From Streptomyces sp. PT12 (GTDB lineage: Bacteria; Actinomycetota; Actinomycetes; Streptomycetales; Streptomycetaceae): a DNA stretch of 41,456 bases. The translations under genes and the position numbers were made by a program. The stretch covers positions 1 through 41,456 of the forward strand of contig NZ_QEST01000090.1 of assembly GCF_003311645.1 (NCBI RefSeq), read 5' to 3'. Positions within the stretch are counted from its first letter, which is position 1; every line of letters begins with the position of its first letter. Below, in pieces: positions 1 through 9,099 of the stretch. The notes beneath the pieces were generated by a model. It saw nothing but the letters and a program-made list of their open reading frames with translations, was not told the DNA's origin and ran no database searches.

Positions 1-226
1 TGCCGCAGCGCTTGGCCGGACCGACCACGGCCAGACGCGGCGCGTGCTGCCACGCGGGCTGCAGGTGCGTGGTGGCCACCCACAAGGTCACCGCCGTGAG
101 GGCTTCCTCGCTCGGCATCACAACGAATCGCCTGATCTGGGCCCGCAGATCGGTCAGCACCTGCGCGCCCTCCGGCAGGGCGCCGGTGGCGGGGAGGGAT
201 GGCGTGGGCGAGTGGGGATCGGTCAT
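1..226 (-). CDS. DUF3631 domain protein, N-terminal part (cut by window edge)
   Basis: Reading the minus strand from ATG at 226 gives 75 codons that run off the left edge without a stop. The translation starts MTDPHSPTPSLPATG and contains the stretches RRFVVMPSEEALTAVTLW, THLQPAWQHAPRLAV and GPAKRCG. This is the start of the DUF3631 / DNA-primase-associated ATPase-like proteins found in actinobacterial integrative elements and phages, where the G-P-x-K-R-C-G segment leads into a P-loop. GAGGAG lies about a dozen bases upstream of the ATG. It is divergent from the HTH gene at 493 and belongs with the excisionase and integrase as the end of an integrated element. The family call rests on a short remembered pattern, and only the N-terminus is visible. 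Confidence 0.6.
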   Translation of the reverse strand, partial: MTDPHSPTPSLPATGALPEGAQVLTDLRAQIRRFVVMPSEEALTAVTLWVATTHLQPAWQHAPRLAVVGPAKRCG

Positions 227-323
227 ACTGGTGTCAGCTCCTCTGCTCGCGGGCCCATATGGGACGGCAATCCCGGCCACGCGGGTCGATCGCTAGGGAT
301 GGCGGTTGAGAGGTTTGCGCTTG

Positions 324-345
324 GCCCCCGGTGACAGCCGGGGGC
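324..345 (+). terminator. Hairpin followed by T-run in the divergent intergenic region
   Basis: GCCCCCGG (324-331) and CCGGGGGC (338-345) form a perfect 8-bp stem with a 6-base loop, followed by TTTT at 346-349. It looks like a factor-independent terminator on the plus strand. It lies upstream of the HTH gene, between two divergent genes (227-492 has no other coding feature I can support), so it may end a transcript antisense to the DUF3631 gene or act as an attenuator for the HTH gene. Confidence 0.45.
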
Positions 346-492
346 TTTTGTCATGCGCGGCGTTCGCGGCCACACCATGCCACATGATTGCAGATCGCAG
401 GAGGATTCTCCCTGTCGCAGAATGCATGCTACGGTTCAGCCCGCCCGCTGCACCTAGCAGTGGCGCACTACGCACGGAAGGGGCTGGAGGCG

Positions 493-972
493 GTGGCAGA
501 CGAAAACTCCCCTCAGGGGGTGCTGCTCAGCGGCGAGGCGAACGTCGCGGTGCGCATCAAGCTGGAACGCGAAGCCCGCGGCTGGAGCACCAACGCCCTC
601 TCCGACCGCCTGAACGAGGCCGGCTTCGACATGAACCCCTCCGGCGTCTGGCGCATCGAGAACGGCAAACGCCGCATCAACCTCGACGAGGCCATCGGCT
701 TCGCCGAGGTCTTCGGCCTCGACCTGCGCAACCTCGTCGGTCCCCCACAACTCGCCGCCAAAGCCCGCGCCATGGAACTCATCGACGCCGTCGTCGACGC
801 CTTCCGCCAGACCCAACGCGCCAACACCACCTACACCCAGGCACGCGACGCCCTCGACACCTACCTCACCGAACACCCCGACATCCGCACCGAAGCCGAC
901 GTCATGGTCTCCAACGCCATCGCCAAGGCAGCTGCCGCACACGACGACGCTCCTTCCGACGACGAGAAGTAG
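493..972 (+). CDS. Small helix-turn-helix (XRE-like) regulator of the integrated element
   Basis: This is a 159-aa soluble protein. Residues about 15-75 read like an XRE/Cro-type HTH domain: VRIKLEREARGWSTNALSDR, then SGVWRIENGKRRI, then an acidic helix leading to GLDLRNLV. The rest is helical, without a recognisable domain, and ends in an acidic D/E-rich tail. I chose the GTG at 493 because AAGGGG lies just upstream and the conserved-looking sequence begins there; the frame stays open upstream to a TTG at 388. The gene sits ahead of the excisionase and integrase, so a role in controlling element maintenance or excision is inferred from position only. Confidence 0.65.
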   Translation: MADENSPQGVLLSGEANVAVRIKLEREARGWSTNALSDRLNEAGFDMNPSGVWRIENGKRRINLDEAIGFAEVFGLDLRNLVGPPQLAAKARAMELIDAVVDAFRQTQRANTTYTQARDALDTYLTEHPDIRTEADVMVSNAIAKAAAAHDDAPSDDEK

Positions 973-1089
973 CCTCCCTCCCCCTCCCCGCCTGGGCCCG
1001 CAAACCCCCGGGCGCAAACCCCTCATCCCTAGTGATCGACCGGCAGGCCGGTGTTGCCGCACCATGCCAGCAAGAAGGGACCTCACCCC

Positions 1090-1389
1090 TTGTACGAAAA
1101 CGATCTCCCGCTTGCCCAGATAGCCCATCTCCTGGACATCCCTGAGGACGCCCTGCGCACCCTCGTGGCCCAGCATCGCGCCGTCGGCGGTGACGCCACG
1201 CTCGTTGCTCTGACTGTCGAGGAGGCCGCCCGCCGCCTGGGCATCGGCCGCACCAAGCTGTACGAGTACGTCTCCACCGGAGAGATCGCCTCCGTGAAGA
1301 TCGGCAGTCTCCGGCGAATCCCAGCGGAGGCGGTGAACGACTTTCTGACCCGCCAGCTCGGCGCGCCGGACTTCGGGACAGCCGCGTGA
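1090..1389 (+). CDS. Excisionase-family DNA-binding protein (MerR-like winged helix)
   Basis: This 99-aa protein has its DNA-binding domain in the C-terminal half: LTVEEAARRLGIGRTKLYEY, VSTGEIASVKIGSLRRIP and AEAVNDFL. That is the classic excisionase/helix-turn-helix type 17 pattern found next to actinobacterial tyrosine integrases. The N-terminal half (AQIAHLLDIPEDALRTLV) looks like a second small helical HTH-like segment. The TTG at 1090 is preceded by AAGGGA at 1075-1080 with good spacing; the frame is open upstream to 1051. Its stop overlaps the integrase start in a GTGA junction, implying translational coupling. As a directionality factor it would bend DNA at the attachment site and favour excision; this is family knowledge, not shown here. 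Confidence 0.8.
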   Translation: MYENDLPLAQIAHLLDIPEDALRTLVAQHRAVGGDATLVALTVEEAARRLGIGRTKLYEYVSTGEIASVKIGSLRRIPAEAVNDFLTRQLGAPDFGTAA

Positions 1390-3152
1390 CCGACTCCCGT
1401 ACCGCCAAGACCCGCCAGCCCAACGGTGCCTCGTCCATCTACCTCGGCAAGGACGGCCGCTGGCACGGTCGCGTCACCGTCGGAGTCAAGGACGACGGCA
1501 CCCCGGACCGGCGTCACGTCAGCCGCCAGACCCGCCCTGAGGTCACCAAGGTCGTCCGCGAGCTGGAGCGGGAGCGCGACAAAGGCATCGTTCGCAAAGT
1601 CGGCCAGTCATGGACCGTGAAGACGTGGCTCACCCACTGGGTCGAGAACATCGCCGCCGCGCACGTCTCGGAGAACACGATCGACGGTTATCGAGTAGCG
1701 GTCTACTACCACCTCATCCCCGGCCTCGGAGCCCACCGCCTGGAGCGGCTCGAACCCGAGCACTTGGAGCGCTTCTACAAGAAGATGCAGGACAACGGCA
1801 GCGCCGCCGGCACCGCACACCAGGTCCACCGCACGGTTCGTGCCGCCCTCAACGAGGCCGTGCGACGCCAGAACCTCACTGTGAACCCGGCATCCATCGC
1901 CAAGGCCCCCACGGTCGAAGACGACGAGGTCGAGCCCTACACGGTCGAGGAGGTCCAGCGCCTCCTCGCCGAAGCGGGCAAGCACCGCAACACCGCCCGC
2001 TGGGTCATCGCGCTCGCCCTCGGCCTGCGCCAGGGCGAGGTCCTCGGCATGCAGTGGGACGACGTCGACTTCGAGTTCGGCGTCATCCGCGTACGCCGGG
2101 GCCGATTGCGGCCCCGCTACAAGCATGGCTGCGGAGACCGCTGCGGACGCAAGGCTGGCTTCTGCCCCCAGAAGATCAACACCCGGCGCGAGACGAAGAA
2201 CGCCAAGTCCCGCGCTGGCCAGCGCCCCATCGGCGTCCCCGACGAGCTGCTCCAGCTGCTTCGGCAGCACCGCGAGGAGCAGGCGCGCGAGCGTGCGCGG
2301 GCCCGTGACCTGTGGACGGAGAAGGGATACGTGTTCACCTCGCCCACCGGCGAGCCCCTGAACCCGAACACCGACTACCACAAGTGGAAGGAGCTCTTGA
2401 AGGCGGCGGGCGTCCGCGACGCCCGTCTCCACGATGCCCGCCACACCGCGGCGACCGTCCTCCTCATCCTCGGCGTCCCCGACACGGTCGTCGACGCCAT
2501 CATGGGCTGGGAACCCGGCAAATCCGCCCGGATGCGCCGCCGCTACCAACACCTGACCAGCCGCGTCCTCAAGGACACTGCTGCCAAGGTCGGCGGCCTC
2601 CTGTGGGGCACGGACCAGACGGCGGAAAGTGCTGCGCCGGAGGTCAACCAAAGCCCGGTTCCTGCTGAGCTGGTCGTCCACGTCGCCCGCCTCGGCGAAC
2701 GACGGGTTGCCTTCCTCCACCGCGGGCACGCCGACGAGGTCGTCGCACGATGGAGCGAGGACTGGCCCGACCACACCGCCGAGGTCGAGGAATGGGACCG
2801 TTGGCGCTGGGAGCACCAGGGCCCCGGCGCCGCGAGCGCCATCCGTGATCGCGTGCCGAATCGGGCCGTGGTCTTCCATGCCCGAGCCCTGTTCCTCCCC
2901 GGCGGTGAGCGCGCGGCAACCGGAGTTCCGGAGCAGTGGTCGGCGTCGGCATGGGACTTCGAATCCGATCGCTACACCGACCGCCCCTCGGCCTGGCGCA
3001 CCAGTCGGCGGCCCGGCACGGGCCAAGAGGTCGAGGCCCGGGTGCGAGGCACGGACAAGGACGCCGTGGATGTGGCCTTCGCCGAGGCTTGTGCACAGGC
3101 TGTGGATCGCGCCCGGAACCCGGGAAAGTACGGCGACACCGACGACTGGTAG
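1386..3152 (+). CDS. int: Tyrosine site-specific integrase with long C-terminal extension
   Basis: This 588-aa recombinase catalyses integration and excision of the element. Visible parts: an N-terminal arm-binding region (GASSIYLGKDGRWHGRV), a SAM-like core-binding domain (about 75-170), and a catalytic domain (about 185-400). Catalytic residues are R215 in ALGLRQGEV, H349 and R352 in LHDARHTAATVL, W375 in place of the second His, and nucleophile Y387 in MRRRYQHLT. A small Cys cluster (C249, C253, C260) interrupts the catalytic domain, as in many Streptomyces integrases. Typical family members end near residue 400-420; here about 170 more residues follow, rich in W, R and acidic residues, with no domain I recognise. 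The GTG start overlaps the excisionase stop. Confidence 0.92.
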   Translation: MTDSRTAKTRQPNGASSIYLGKDGRWHGRVTVGVKDDGTPDRRHVSRQTRPEVTKVVRELERERDKGIVRKVGQSWTVKTWLTHWVENIAAAHVSENTIDGYRVAVYYHLIPGLGAHRLERLEPEHLERFYKKMQDNGSAAGTAHQVHRTVRAALNEAVRRQNLTVNPASIAKAPTVEDDEVEPYTVEEVQRLLAEAGKHRNTARWVIALALGLRQGEVLGMQWDDVDFEFGVIRVRRGRLRPRYKHGCGDRCGRKAGFCPQKINTRRETKNAKSRAGQRPIGVPDELLQLLRQHREEQARERARARDLWTEKGYVFTSPTGEPLNPNTDYHKWKELLKAAGVRDARLHDARHTAATVLLILGVPDTVVDAIMGWEPGKSARMRRRYQHLTSRVLKDTAAKVGGLLWGTDQTAESAAPEVNQSPVPAELVVHVARLGERRVAFLHRGHADEVVARWSEDWPDHTAEVEEWDRWRWEHQGPGAASAIRDRVPNRAVVFHARALFLPGGERAATGVPEQWSASAWDFESDRYTDRPSAWRTSRRPGTGQEVEARVRGTDKDAVDVAFAEACAQAVDRARNPGKYGDTDDW

Positions 3153-3240
3153 CGCCCCGGCTTGCCGTACACCAGGACGAACCACACCGGCGCACCGCCC
3201 AGGTGACGTCAGGGTGTGCGTCAGGCCCACGCAGCGCAAC

Positions 3241-3274
3241 GAGGCCCGGCGACCGCCACGGGTTGCCGGGCCTC
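3241..3274. terminator. Hairpin between convergent integrase and hsdR
   Basis: GAGGCCCGGC (3241-3250) and GCCGGGCCTC (3265-3274) form a perfect 10-bp stem with a 14-base loop. It sits between the integrase stop (3152) and the hsdR stop (3285), which converge, so it probably terminates transcription from both sides. Confidence 0.7.
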
Positions 3275-3284
3275 AGTACATACA

Positions 3285-6200
3285 TCAGTCGACGAGATAG
3301 TGGGCTTCGATGTAGGCAACGGTGGAGTCATACGGCTCCCCCACCGGCTTCAACATGTACCGGCGGAAGACCGCGGCGGTGGCACGGCGGACGCCGCGGT
3401 TGCGGGCTTCGGCGTTGTCCCATGATTGGGCGAGAGTGCGCTTGACCACCTGGTCGATCTCCTCGGCCAGGTTCCGCTCTGTGACGGTGAGGCCGGGCGG
3501 TGCGTGGTCGTGGATGATCCGCGACAGGACACCTACATGGTCATCATCCAGCACGACGGCTTCGTCAGGGTGCTTCTCGGCATTCACGACGGCACGGGCG
3601 ACCCGGAGTGCTTCGGCCAGGAACTCCAGGGCGTCGTGGGCGTTCTGGATGATCCGGTCCCGCAGCTGCCTTATCCGCTCCGCCAGGGCGGTGTACTTTG
3701 CGGACCCCGGTTCGACACCCTTGTCGAGGGCAGCCTTGATGTGGTCCAGGATCTCCGCCGCAGACGGCGGCCTCTTGTCCTTGTCATCGTCCTTGCCGGG
3801 CTTGGGGCGGACGAGCGCCAGCAGCTCCTTGAGGATGGTGATGCCCTGGGCGTCGAGGACGAGGGGTTCCTCCTGGGAGGCGACCACAGAGAAGGAGTGG
3901 ACGTGGGCATTGATTATCTCCAGGACCATCGGTCCCAGCTCGCCCAGGCGTTCCTTCCTCTCCTCGTCGGAGGACTTCTTGAACAGGGTCGTGTACGCAG
4001 ACCCGAAAAGCCCGAAACCCTCCCGGTACTTGGCGATCCGCTTGTCGGCGTTGATGAGCGGGTACAGCCGGGCCAAGAGTCGGTAGTCCTTGGAGAACAC
4101 CTCGGCGGCGACAGGGTCGGCCTCCAGGAAGGCGTTGATGGCTCGCACGGACTCATATCCGTGGACCGCGAGGTCCAGGCCGTCCACGTCCGTGAAGAGG
4201 TCTTCGATGCGGGCGAAGGTGGTGCGGAACTCGGCAACCAGCTCGGTCAGATCGGTGACGAACCCTCCGCCCCTGCCGGCGGCACCCTCCGCGGTGGGGT
4301 CGACGACGGCGCGCTGGACTTCCTCAGCCAGGCCGATGTAGTCAACGACTACCCCGGAGGTCTTCACGAACCCGGTCGGGGAAACCCAGGTGCGGTTCGG
4401 CCGTGTGATCGTCTGGAACAGGTTGTGGGCCTTCAACGGCTTGTCCAGGTAGAGGACGCCCTCGTTGGGGGCGTCGAACCCCGTCATCAGCTTCGCGGTC
4501 ACTACCAGGAAGCACAGCGGATCGTCCGGAGTGAGGAAGCGCCGCTTCTGGTCCTCCTCGTCGGTCTCCGAGAGCTGGTACGGCCGCATGGCGGGGTCCT
4601 CGTCCTTGGAGTCCTTGACGTGGATGTTGACCTCGGCGGTGATCCGGTCGTGCTTGCCGACCTCGGCGAGCACCTGCGACGCCTCGTAGCCGGTCAGCAG
4701 TTCATTGATCTTGTCCGTGTAAGCCACAGCCAGCTCACGGTTGTAGGCGACAACCTGGGCTTTGAGGCCGTTGCGGTAGGCGCCGGCCAGGTAGTGGTCC
4801 ACGATGTCCTGGCAGACCGTCTGAATGCGTTCGGGGTTGGCGAACACTGAGGTGAGGCGCCCGAACTTGCGGGACAGGGTTTCACGGTCGGGGTCGTCGA
4901 GGTCGAAGTCGTCGGCGAACTGGTCGAACTCAGCCTGCAGCGCTTGGTCGTTCATCTCGAAGAGGACCGGGTGCGGGTCCAGCATGACCGGGACGGTCGC
5001 CTCGTCCTGCAGAGAGCGGGACACCGAGTATCGGTGCAGCACCCTGTCCGGGTCGGCCTCCTCACCGAAGAGGGCGAAGGTGTCGGTGGCGAGATTCCTG
5101 ATGGGGGTGCCGGTCATGCCAAAGAACTTCGCGTGCGGCAACGCTGCGCGCATCTGCCCGGCCAAGGAATCGGACTTGGAGGACTGGGTTCGGTGTGCCT
5201 CGTCGACCAGCACGATGATGTCGCCCCGGGTCGACAGGTCCTTGCCGGCGTCGGCGAACTTGTGAACCGTCGTGGAGATGACGCCGCGCACGTCGTCGGC
5301 CAGAAGGGACCGCAACTCCTTGCTGGTGGCGGGCTGGTGAAAGTAGGCGTCCCCCATCGCGGAGGTGAACACCCCTGAGGTCTGCCGGACGAGATCGATC
5401 CGATCCGAGAGCAGGATGATCGTGGGTGACTCGGTACGGGTATCGGCCAGCAGAAGCGAGGCGGCAAACACCATCAGCAGCGTCTTTCCACTGCCTTGGT
5501 GGTGCCAGATCAGACCCTTCTTTCCGCCTGCCAGGACTCGCTTGTGGATGAGATGGGCGGCTTCCAGCTGCGGATAGCGAGGCAGGTACTTCTTGTCCGC
5601 CCCTCCCCCAGAGGTGCCGAAGAGGGCGAAGTTGACAAGCATGTCCAGGATTGTGGCCGGGTTGAGCAGCAGCTCGACGGAGCGTTGCACGTCGGCCTGC
5701 CCGGACAGGTTCTCGTCGTCGGTGGTGGATCGGAACGGCTGCCACTCGTTCATGGGCGCGCCTGCGGCGCCGAACCGCAGCTTCAGCCCGTCGGAGGCGA
5801 TGGCAAAGACGTTGGGGGTGAAGAACCACGGGTACTCGGTGGCGTACACGTCGTTGATCTCGCGCGCGGCGTCGGCCCACCCGGACTTCGCGGTCGGTGA
5901 TTTCACCTCGACCACTACCAGTGGCAGGCCGTTGACCCAGTACACGAGGTCGAACCGGCGAGGGGTCTTGCCGGGGACGGTTATGGTCACCTCGTCCGAT
6001 ACGACCAGCGTGTTGGTGGTCGGATGCTCGAAGTCGATGATCTTCAGGGTGTGCCACACGCCGTCGGCGTCCCGGAACTCCTTTTGCCCGCGCAGCAGTT
6101 TCAGCACCTGCTCGTTGGCCCGTACCAGCCCGCCGTCGACAGCGTTGACCGTGGTGATGATCTCCTCGACCACCGCGTCCACGTCGAACCCATCGATCAC

Positions 6201-6362
6201 CCCAGGGTTGAGCCGCACGATGGCATCCCGCAGCTGGCCAGCGAGCACCGTCTGTGTCGTCTCGCGCGGCAGCGACCTGCCCGCTGTGAAGCCCCAGCCC
6301 ATGGGGAGAGACCACTGGATCATCAGGTTCTGGAACTCGCGCTCCCGAACGCCCTTCGCCAC
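3285..6362 (-). CDS. hsdR: Type I restriction enzyme, R subunit
   Basis: This 1025-aa protein is the motor and nuclease subunit: it translocates DNA with ATP and cuts away from the unmethylated recognition site. The nuclease domain shows D138 in FDLVYWVNGLP and the E152-x-K154 pair in VVVEVKSP. The SF2 helicase motor has Walker A HHQGSGKT (287-294), DEAH (387-390) and TGTP (about 417-420), with a later ITRPNRT motif. The length is normal for the family and no frame break is seen. The GTG start lies 3 nt after the hsdS stop, so all three subunits share one transcript starting near 9100. It lies between the integrase and tRNA-Ser, so it travels as accessory cargo. All key residues appear intact. 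Confidence 0.95.
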   Translation of the reverse strand: MAKGVREREFQNLMIQWSLPMGWGFTAGRSLPRETTQTVLAGQLRDAIVRLNPGVIDGFDVDAVVEEIITTVNAVDGGLVRANEQVLKLLRGQKEFRDADGVWHTLKIIDFEHPTTNTLVVSDEVTITVPGKTPRRFDLVYWVNGLPLVVVEVKSPTAKSGWADAAREINDVYATEYPWFFTPNVFAIASDGLKLRFGAAGAPMNEWQPFRSTTDDENLSGQADVQRSVELLLNPATILDMLVNFALFGTSGGGADKKYLPRYPQLEAAHLIHKRVLAGGKKGLIWHHQGSGKTLLMVFAASLLLADTRTESPTIILLSDRIDLVRQTSGVFTSAMGDAYFHQPATSKELRSLLADDVRGVISTTVHKFADAGKDLSTRGDIIVLVDEAHRTQSSKSDSLAGQMRAALPHAKFFGMTGTPIRNLATDTFALFGEEADPDRVLHRYSVSRSLQDEATVPVMLDPHPVLFEMNDQALQAEFDQFADDFDLDDPDRETLSRKFGRLTSVFANPERIQTVCQDIVDHYLAGAYRNGLKAQVVAYNRELAVAYTDKINELLTGYEASQVLAEVGKHDRITAEVNIHVKDSKDEDPAMRPYQLSETDEEDQKRRFLTPDDPLCFLVVTAKLMTGFDAPNEGVLYLDKPLKAHNLFQTITRPNRTWVSPTGFVKTSGVVVDYIGLAEEVQRAVVDPTAEGAAGRGGGFVTDLTELVAEFRTTFARIEDLFTDVDGLDLAVHGYESVRAINAFLEADPVAAEVFSKDYRLLARLYPLINADKRIAKYREGFGLFGSAYTTLFKKSSDEERKERLGELGPMVLEIINAHVHSFSVVASQEEPLVLDAQGITILKELLALVRPKPGKDDDKDKRPPSAAEILDHIKAALDKGVEPGSAKYTALAERIRQLRDRIIQNAHDALEFLAEALRVARAVVNAEKHPDEAVVLDDDHVGVLSRIIHDHAPPGLTVTERNLAEEIDQVVKRTLAQSWDNAEARNRGVRRATAAVFRRYMLKPVGEPYDSTVAYIEAHYLVD

Positions 6363-6365
6363 GGC

Positions 6366-7532
6366 TCAGACCTCCAGCTCGGCAGACTCAATCTCGATGG
6401 TGCGGTCCAGCAGGCCCGAAAGGAGGGCTGCCCGAGTGGCGCGAAGGCTGGCAGCTTCAGCTGCCAGCGCACGAGATTCAGCTCGGAGCGCGCCTAGTGC
6501 AGTCCCGAGGGACCGGTTCTCCGTCCAGCTCCAAGGAACTTTCGTCGAACGAATCAGGCCCATGTTCAACGAAGGTACGGCGCCCGGACGGACCAGCTCC
6601 GAGAGCGCGAAGCTCTCCATGACTGCCAACAGATACTCCGAGTTCGTCCCTTCCCCGGGCGTGATGATGAGATGGTTCTCATCCAGCGCTCCTGGGGTAT
6701 CCACGATCCGCTTCTTTTCGGTGAGAACTGCCGCCCCAACTCTCGGAAATGTAACCGCGCCAGCCTCGGCCACAACCCCGCCGTTCTCAGCTACCTCTGA
6801 GAGCGTGAGTCTCGTATCGGCAAGGGTGTAACCGAACGCGTTCCCGGGGCCGGTCATGTCCGAAATCTTGTACCAAGAAACCTCGCCCGTCCGCTTGCCC
6901 TGAAACTCTTTCGGAAGTCCCTTTCCCTGCGACACAACTCCCAGGCTTCCAAGGGCTGTCTGCTCGGTATCGGCAGACCTTCCGACCATGCCCGTACGGA
7001 CTCCAATGATGGCGTCAACCTCGGCTTCGAGCGCTGCGATCTGGTCATCGACCGCCCTGATGATCTTGATGATCCTCTCCTGCACCGGTAGGAGCGGAAG
7101 GATGACGGGGATATTCACGAAGTCCCGCACATGAAGACGTCGGCGCTCTGTGGTGCCGACCGCTCGCCCTGCCGCCTCAGACCGGAACGAGGCGGTGTGG
7201 AAGATGGCCTCGACGTATTCCGGCAGGACCGCCTTGGGATCGACCGTGAAAACTGGGAAGTCGTTGGTGACAAAGCAGCCGTCAGCGTCGTCCCTGACTA
7301 CCCCGAAAGAAGCCTTGGTTGCCCACATCCGGTTGTACACGATGTCGTCACGCTTGATCTGGTAGAGCGTCTTGCCCTTGATCTTCTGGGCAGGGACCGT
7401 CTCGCGGTCGTACACTCCTCCGGCATACCAGCGCACCCCGGCGTATCGAGCCTCGGTCAGGTCCTCGACCCTGACCGCTCGGGAAACCTGGCTCATCACC
7501 GCCCCAAGCGTGGTTTGCTGCCAGTCACTCAT
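6366..7532 (-). CDS. hsdS: Type I restriction-modification specificity subunit
   Basis: This 388-aa protein sets the DNA target of the system for both methylation and cleavage. It has the usual duplicated layout: a first target-recognition domain starting MSDWQQTTLGAV, a helical spacer (LPLLPVQERIIKIIRAVDDQ...), a second recognition domain from about residue 190 (LGSLGVVSQGKGLPKEF), and a final long helix (ESRALAAEAASLRATRAALL). The frame extends upstream through hsdM, but the ATG at 7532 begins the conserved sequence and overlaps the hsdM stop by 8 nt, typical of hsdM-hsdS coupling. Its base composition is slightly lower in GC than the neighbours, as expected for recombining recognition domains. 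The bipartite target cannot be read from sequence. Confidence 0.92.
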   Translation of the reverse strand: MSDWQQTTLGAVMSQVSRAVRVEDLTEARYAGVRWYAGGVYDRETVPAQKIKGKTLYQIKRDDIVYNRMWATKASFGVVRDDADGCFVTNDFPVFTVDPKAVLPEYVEAIFHTASFRSEAAGRAVGTTERRRLHVRDFVNIPVILPLLPVQERIIKIIRAVDDQIAALEAEVDAIIGVRTGMVGRSADTEQTALGSLGVVSQGKGLPKEFQGKRTGEVSWYKISDMTGPGNAFGYTLADTRLTLSEVAENGGVVAEAGAVTFPRVGAAVLTEKKRIVDTPGALDENHLIITPGEGTNSEYLLAVMESFALSELVRPGAVPSLNMGLIRSTKVPWSWTENRSLGTALGALRAESRALAAEAASLRATRAALLSGLLDRTIEIESAELEV

Positions 7533-9099
7533 CGAAGCCCTCGATTCCAGCAGCGGCGAGGACGGCGAGCATGTGCTGCTCGGTCTTCTGACGTTCAGCA
7601 CGGGCGATGTTGTAGGCGTCGATGAGGGTACCGAGGTCTTCCTTTTCGGCGGCGGCTTGCTTGATGTACCGACCGATGTTGAGGTCGTACCCGTTTGCCA
7701 CGATCTCCGTGGTGGGGACGAGCCGTGTTGGGAGGCCGCCCGCTCCATCCGGGTCCACTGGGGTGCCGCCGGCATCGAACTTTGCATGGTAGGCAGTCAC
7801 GGTGTCAGCGATGTCCGCCTTGGTCAGGACATTTCGGTTCTTGGCCTTGGCGAACCGGGTGGAAGCATCAATGAACAGCACCCCGCTTTGCCGCTCCGGG
7901 GTCTTGGTACCGCGGGCACAGAACACGAGGATGCATGTCGGGATCGTCGTGCTGTAAAAGAGGTTCGCGGGCAGCCCGATCACGGCTTCCAGGAGGTTAT
8001 CGTTCACGACGCGCTGGCGGATGGCTGCCTCCTGGCCACCTCGGAAGAGGACGCCGTGAGGCAGGACGACGCCGGCGCGGCCCTTCTTCGGGTCCATGCT
8101 GGCGATCATGTGCTGCACGAATGCCCAGTCCGCCGACGATTGTGGGGCTACCCCTCCGATGGCGCGCGGGTCGTTGGTCCAGGGTTTCCACTTCAGGCTG
8201 TAGGGCGGATTGGCGACGATCACGTCGAATTGCATGACGGACCCGTCCGGCTTCTTGAAGCGCGGGTCCCTCAGGGTGTCGCCGACCTTGACCTTGAACT
8301 CGGTCAGGTTGTGCATGAAGAGGTTCATGCGGGCGACACCTGCGGTGTCCGCCACCGCCTCCTGCCCGTTCAGGCTGAGCGTGTACCCGCGCCCGCCCCG
8401 GGTTTTCAGGAAGTTCGCAGCGGCAATGAGCATGCCGCCTGACCCGCAGGTTGGGTCGTACACCGACTCGTGGTTCTTGGGGGCCAGCAGTTCGATGATC
8501 AGCTCGACGACCTCGCGCGGGGTGAAGAACTGGCCAGCGCGGGTGCCGGACCCGTCGGAGAACCGCTTCAGCAGGTACTCGTACGCTCCACCGAGCACGT
8601 CGTGGGACATGTTGCCCTCGTGCATCTTTGGGGTGCGGTTCATCGCCCGCATGACCGACGCCAGCACCTCCCCCGGCAGCACCGCTTCGGACGTCCAGGT
8701 CATAGACCCGAACAGACGGGAGAACTTGTCGGGGTTGGCGGTCTCGATGGCCTGGAGAGAACTGCGAACCCGCTGGCCGAGGCCGTGCTGGGCGATGGTG
8801 GCGAGGATGGACGACCAAGAGGCGCGACGTTGCCGGACGGTGCCAGGGGAGATGAACGGGATCTCGAACGACTGATGGTCGCGGTACTCGATCTCGCGGG
8901 CTTCCTCGGCGGAGAGTCCGTCCAGGCCCTCGTACTGGGCCAGGAACTCCTGATGGTTGTGCTCCCAGGTGTCCGACAGGTACTTCCAGAACATCAGAGG
9001 GAACATGACCGAGGAGTACTGCGCTTCGGGCATCGCTACGCGCAGCTCGTCGGCGGCGTCCCACAAGCGGTTCTCGATCTCCTGCTGGGTCACTGCCAT
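7525..9099 (-). CDS. hsdM: Type I restriction-modification DNA methyltransferase subunit
   Basis: This 524-aa adenine-N6 methyltransferase starts MAVTQQEIENRLWDAADELR, the usual HsdM N-terminal helical domain. The SAM-binding motif is DPTCGSGGM (about 215-223), preceded by GQFFTPREVVELI, and the catalytic motif IV is NPPY (297-300). It transfers a methyl group from SAM to adenine in the target defined by HsdS and forms the M2S core to which HsdR binds. The ATG at 9099 was preferred to upstream in-frame starts because homology begins here; AAGGA lies about 12 nt upstream. It is the first gene of the hsdM-hsdS-hsdR operon. Confidence 0.95.
   Translation of the reverse strand: MAVTQQEIENRLWDAADELRVAMPEAQYSSVMFPLMFWKYLSDTWEHNHQEFLAQYEGLDGLSAEEAREIEYRDHQSFEIPFISPGTVRQRRASWSSILATIAQHGLGQRVRSSLQAIETANPDKFSRLFGSMTWTSEAVLPGEVLASVMRAMNRTPKMHEGNMSHDVLGGAYEYLLKRFSDGSGTRAGQFFTPREVVELIIELLAPKNHESVYDPTCGSGGMLIAAANFLKTRGGRGYTLSLNGQEAVADTAGVARMNLFMHNLTEFKVKVGDTLRDPRFKKPDGSVMQFDVIVANPPYSLKWKPWTNDPRAIGGVAPQSSADWAFVQHMIASMDPKKGRAGVVLPHGVLFRGGQEAAIRQRVVNDNLLEAVIGLPANLFYSTTIPTCILVFCARGTKTPERQSGVLFIDASTRFAKAKNRNVLTKADIADTVTAYHAKFDAGGTPVDPDGAGGLPTRLVPTTEIVANGYDLNIGRYIKQAAAEKEDLGTLIDAYNIARAERQKTEQHMLAVLAAAGIEGFDE

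Noticed and set aside
12-334. Plus-strand open frames at the left edge
   Set aside because: They are antisense to the truncated DUF3631 gene, whose translation matches a known family start.
3426-4850. 474-codon plus-strand frame opposite hsdR
   Set aside because: Antisense of an intact HsdR with all motifs; the plus-strand translation shows no recognisable domain.
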